Positions 37,132 to 39,266 of a stretch of DNA of 39,266 bases are shown one piece after another. A program made the translations under genes and the position numbers. Numbering within the stretch: position 1 is the first letter of the stretch; every line of letters begins with the position of its first letter. Origin of the DNA: Helicobacter anseris (lineage in GTDB: Bacteria; Campylobacterota; Campylobacteria; Campylobacterales; Helicobacteraceae); assembly GCA_004368235.1 (NCBI GenBank), contig JXTW01000005.1, forward strand, positions 13,662-52,927, written 5' to 3'. The notes beneath the pieces were generated by a model. The model had not been told where the DNA came from. It saw only the letters and a program-made list of their open reading frames with translations, and searched no databases.

Positions 37132-37783
37132 TAAGCTAAAAGATCTTACCATCCTTTATGCCGAGGATGATGCAGACACACAACGCCTCACAACTATGAT
37201 TTTAGAAGATTATGTAGGACGATTAATCTTAGCTAAAAATGGGCAAGAAGCTCTTAAGCTTTTTCAAACCTATAATATTGATCTAATTCTTACAGATATT
37301 CTAATGCCCAAAATGAATGGTATTGAGTTTATCCGTCAAATACGTGATAGCGAACAAAACTCTACCTGCCCTGTTATCATCACAACTGCACATACAGAAG
37401 TACCTTATCTACTGGATGCAATTTCTTTAAAAGTAGATGGCTATATTTTAAAGCCGATAGATGTTGATGAGATGCTTACTTCCTTGCAACGCGCTATTCT
37501 ACCTAAAATTCAAGCCCAAGAGATCGAATCACAAGATCTCCTTATTCGTGCCATTTCCGCCTTTATTGGTGGAAAAAAGATAGAAATAATTAAATTTTTA
37601 CTTGAGCATTGCGATAAAGATGGCATCTATTATGGATCTTATGAGGATATCATCTCTAATATCAACGTCTCAAAACCCACAATTGTTAAAACCTTCAAAC
37701 AGCTTATTGATGTAGGATTATTAGTTAAAATTAAAAATAAAGTCTATAAAATTCATCCAAATGTTAATGTGCGTGACGAATAA
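37118..37783 (+). CDS. response regulator with unusual RepL-like winged-helix output
   Basis: A 221-residue regulator. The receiver domain (about 8-130) has acidic E16-D17-D18, phospho-acceptor D60 (LILTDILMPKMNG), T89/T90 and K112 (YILKPID). The output domain (about 140-216) does not look like OmpR or NtrC types; YEDIISNINVSKPTIVKTFK then LLVKIKNKVYKIHPN is a winged helix most like the RepL/crossover-type replication or MarR-like repressor fold. It probably binds DNA on phosphorylation by the preceding kinase. It overlaps the kinase gene by 14 bases. A 7-bp hairpin surrounds the stop codon. Confidence 0.88.
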   Translation: MEKYDKLKDLTILYAEDDADTQRLTTMILEDYVGRLILAKNGQEALKLFQTYNIDLILTDILMPKMNGIEFIRQIRDSEQNSTCPVIITTAHTEVPYLLDAISLKVDGYILKPIDVDEMLTSLQRAILPKIQAQEIESQDLLIRAISAFIGGKKIEIIKFLLEHCDKDGIYYGSYEDIISNINVSKPTIVKTFKQLIDVGLLVKIKNKVYKIHPNVNVRDE

Positions 37784-37790
37784 GTCGCGC
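37771..37790. other. hairpin around the response-regulator stop codon
   Basis: GCGTGAC (37771-37777) pairs with GTCGCGC (37784-37790), one pair being G-T, and the loop holds the TAA stop. The T-run needed for a classical terminator is missing. Confidence 0.45.
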
Positions 37791-37797
37791 TAAACCC

Positions 37798-37826
37798 TTG
37801 ACATTACACTTAAGATTCTATAAAAT
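37798..37826 (+). promoter_or_regulatory. sigma-80 promoter for rho with consensus -35
   Basis: TTGACA at 37798-37803 and TAAAAT at 37821-37826 are 17 bases apart. A perfect -35 hexamer is uncommon in Helicobacter, so this is a strong promoter candidate. The leader to the rho ATG would be about 58 bases. Confidence 0.65.
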
Positions 37827-37891
37827 AGCAGCATACACCGTATAGTAACAGCTACTTCACTTAATCTCTTTAACTTAAGGAATCAAATTAA

Positions 37892-39184
37892 ATGGCAAAC
37901 GATAAACGTACGCATACACCTGTAGAAGGTTATAAAATCGAGGAGCTTCGCACCTATAAGTTAGATAAACTTCTCAAAATCTCTCAAGATCTTAGTATTG
38001 AAAATCCTCAAGAATACAAACGTCAAGACCTTATTTTTGAAATCTTGAAAGCTCAAGTATCTCAAGGTGGTTACATTCTTTTGACAGGTATCTTAGAAAT
38101 AACAAATGAAGGATATGGTTTTTTACGTGGTATTGATGAAAATTTTGCTGATAGTCAAAATGATACCTATGTAAGCCAATCTCAAATCAAAAAATTTGCT
38201 CTAAGAAATGGAGATATTGTCACTGGTCAAGTCCGTCCGCCTAAAGACCAAGAACGCTACTATGCACTTTTAAAGATTGAGGCATTAAACTATCTCCCTT
38301 TAGAAGAGGTAAAAAATCGCCCTCTTTTTGATAATCTCACACCCCTATTTCCAAATGAGCGTCTTATTTTAGAATATGATCCTATTAAAGTTACAGGTCG
38401 TATGCTTGATTTATTTAGCCCTATAGGCAAGGGACAACGTGCACTAATAGTAGCTCCACCGCGCACAGGAAAGACTGAACTGATGAAAGAACTAGCTCAT
38501 GGTATCACGCAAAATCATCCTGAAGTCAAGCTCATTGTTCTATTAGTCGATGAGCGTCCAGAAGAAGTTACAGATATGCAAAGAAGCGTAAAAGGTGCTG
38601 TCTATAGTTCTACTTTTGATCTTCCTGCACATAATCATATCCGCGTAGCCGAGCTTGTCTTAGAACGTGCTAAGCGCCATGTAGAAATGGGTGAAGATGT
38701 TGTTATCTTGCTTGATTCTATCACACGCCTAGCTCGTGCTTACAATGCCATCACTCCTAGTTCTGGAAAGGTTTTAAGTGGTGGTGTAGATGCTAATGCC
38801 CTCCATAAACCAAAACGCTTTTTTGGTGCAGCAAGAAATATTGAAAATGGCGGCAGTCTGACAATTATTGCCACTGCACTAATTGAAACAGGATCTAGAA
38901 TGGATGAAGTAATTTTTGAGGAATTTAAAGGCACTGGAAATAGCGAAATAGTTCTAGCACGCAATATCGCTGACCGAAGAATCTATCCTGCTTTTGATAT
39001 TTTAAAATCTGGCACAAGAAAAGATGATATCTTACTTGGAGTAGAAAAACTTACAAAAGTATGGATGCTAAGAAATGTAATGCAGCAAATGGATGATATA
39101 GAAGCCTTAAGTTTTATTTACTCAAAAATGCAGAAAACAAAAGATAACGAAGAGTTTTTAAATCTTATGAATGAAAAAGACTAA
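37892..39184 (+). CDS. rho: transcription termination factor Rho
   Basis: A 430-residue hexameric RNA helicase that ends transcription. The N-terminal helical Rho-N segment (about 10-55) and the cold-shock-like RNA-binding domain (GYGFLRG near 74) precede the ATPase core. Walker A is [13 protein letters not shown], Walker B is [16 protein letters not shown], and the Q and R loops ([11 protein letters not shown]) are intact. AAGGA precedes the ATG. Its 3' end meets that of a minus-strand gene with one base between the stop codons. Confidence 0.96.
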   Translation: MANDKRTHTPVEGYKIEELRTYKLDKLLKISQDLSIENPQEYKRQDLIFEILKAQVSQGGYILLTGILEITNEGYGFLRGIDENFADSQNDTYVSQSQIKKFALRNGDIVTGQVRPPKDQERYYALLKIEALNYLPLEEVKNRPLFDNLTPLFPNERLILEYDPIKVTGRMLDLFSPIGKGQRALIVAPPRTGKTELMKELAHGITQNHPEVKLIVLLVDERPEEVTDMQRSVKGAVYSSTFDLPAHNHIRVAELVLERAKRHVEMGEDVVILLDSITRLARAYNAITPSSGKVLSGGVDANALHKPKRFFGAARNIENGGSLTIIATALIETGSRMDEVIFEEFKGTGNSEIVLARNIADRRIYPAFDILKSGTRKDDILLGVEKLTKVWMLRNVMQQMDDIEALSFIYSKMQKTKDNEEFLNLMNEKD

Positions 39185-39185
39185 A

Positions 39186-39266
39186 TTAATCATTTTTTAA
39201 ACCACTTATTGCAAGCTCTCTTAGCTTGGTATTAACTAGTGCGGTATATGCAGATCCTACTATTAC
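39186..39266 (-). CDS. 3' end of an unknown gene cut by the window edge
   Basis: An open minus-strand frame of 26 codons runs from the window edge to a TAA at 39186-39188. The end reads GSAYTALVNTKLRELAISGL plus KND, which looks like a real alpha-helical C-terminus. It is too short to identify. It is convergent with rho. Confidence 0.5.
   Translation of the reverse strand, partial: VIVGSAYTALVNTKLRELAISGLKND

Overview
The window is AT-rich chromosomal DNA (roughly one third G+C) from a Helicobacter-like member of the Campylobacterota. I base this on gene content and order. From memory, several blocks match Helicobacter pylori neighbourhoods: trpS-secG-frr-pyrE-RDD protein; accB/accC/pseC with dcd; rppH-lysC-hobA-holB-folP; an HP0469-like gene with pepF and kefB; and ubiD-yggS. 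hobA, pseC, a stand-alone atpB and the histidine-kinase motif AHQWRQPL all point the same way. The blocks are ordered differently from H. pylori, and several genes are not ones I associate with it (a CrtI-like oxidoreductase, a DUF2147 protein, an M-plus-recognition-domain methylase, and a sensor kinase and regulator next to rho). An enterohepatic or non-pylori Helicobacter is therefore most likely. No rRNA, CRISPR array, transposase or prophage gene is visible.

Layout. 1-745 is gene-free and repeat-rich: copies of a TCATTGCGAG...GCAATCC palindromic element, a duplicated block of about 62 bp and a G10 tract. 746-3840 (minus) is trpS, then a fused DNA methylase and a left-handed beta-helix sugar acetyltransferase. 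3952-8897 and 8908-10353 (plus) are housekeeping: secG, frr, pyrE, an RDD protein, atpB, murI, gatA and guaB. 10462-13489 (plus) is a DMT exporter, a secreted DUF2147 protein and a CrtI-like oxidoreductase. 13877-18380 (minus) is yggS, ubiD, an outer-membrane barrel protein, an amino-acid-binding lipoprotein and dcd. 18458-22664 (plus) is accB, accC, a flagellin-like helical protein, pseC and a small unknown protein; the first and last of the three flagellum-linked genes each follow a sigma-54-type promoter. A tRNA-Met(CAT) lies at 22707-22784. 23217-34012 (minus) holds lctP, an unknown helical protein, the rppH-lysC-hobA-holB-folP operon, an HP0469-position gene, pepF and kefB. 34182-37783 (plus) is a coiled-coil protein overlapping a membrane histidine kinase, which overlaps a response regulator with an unusual winged-helix output. 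37892-39184 is rho, meeting the 3' end of another gene at the right edge.

How the genes work together. accB/accC start fatty-acid synthesis. PseC makes a pseudaminic acid precursor, needed to glycosylate flagellin, and sits between two genes with sigma-54-type promoters, so the accC-pseC interval looks like a small flagellar locus. The lysC-hobA-holB-folP operon links lysine/DAP supply, DnaA control, the clamp loader and folate synthesis. The most interesting unknowns are the three-gene signalling operon at 34182-37783, the fused methylase with altered motifs, the two sigma-54-driven genes, and the palindromic operator-like sites upstream of rppH and between dcd and accB.
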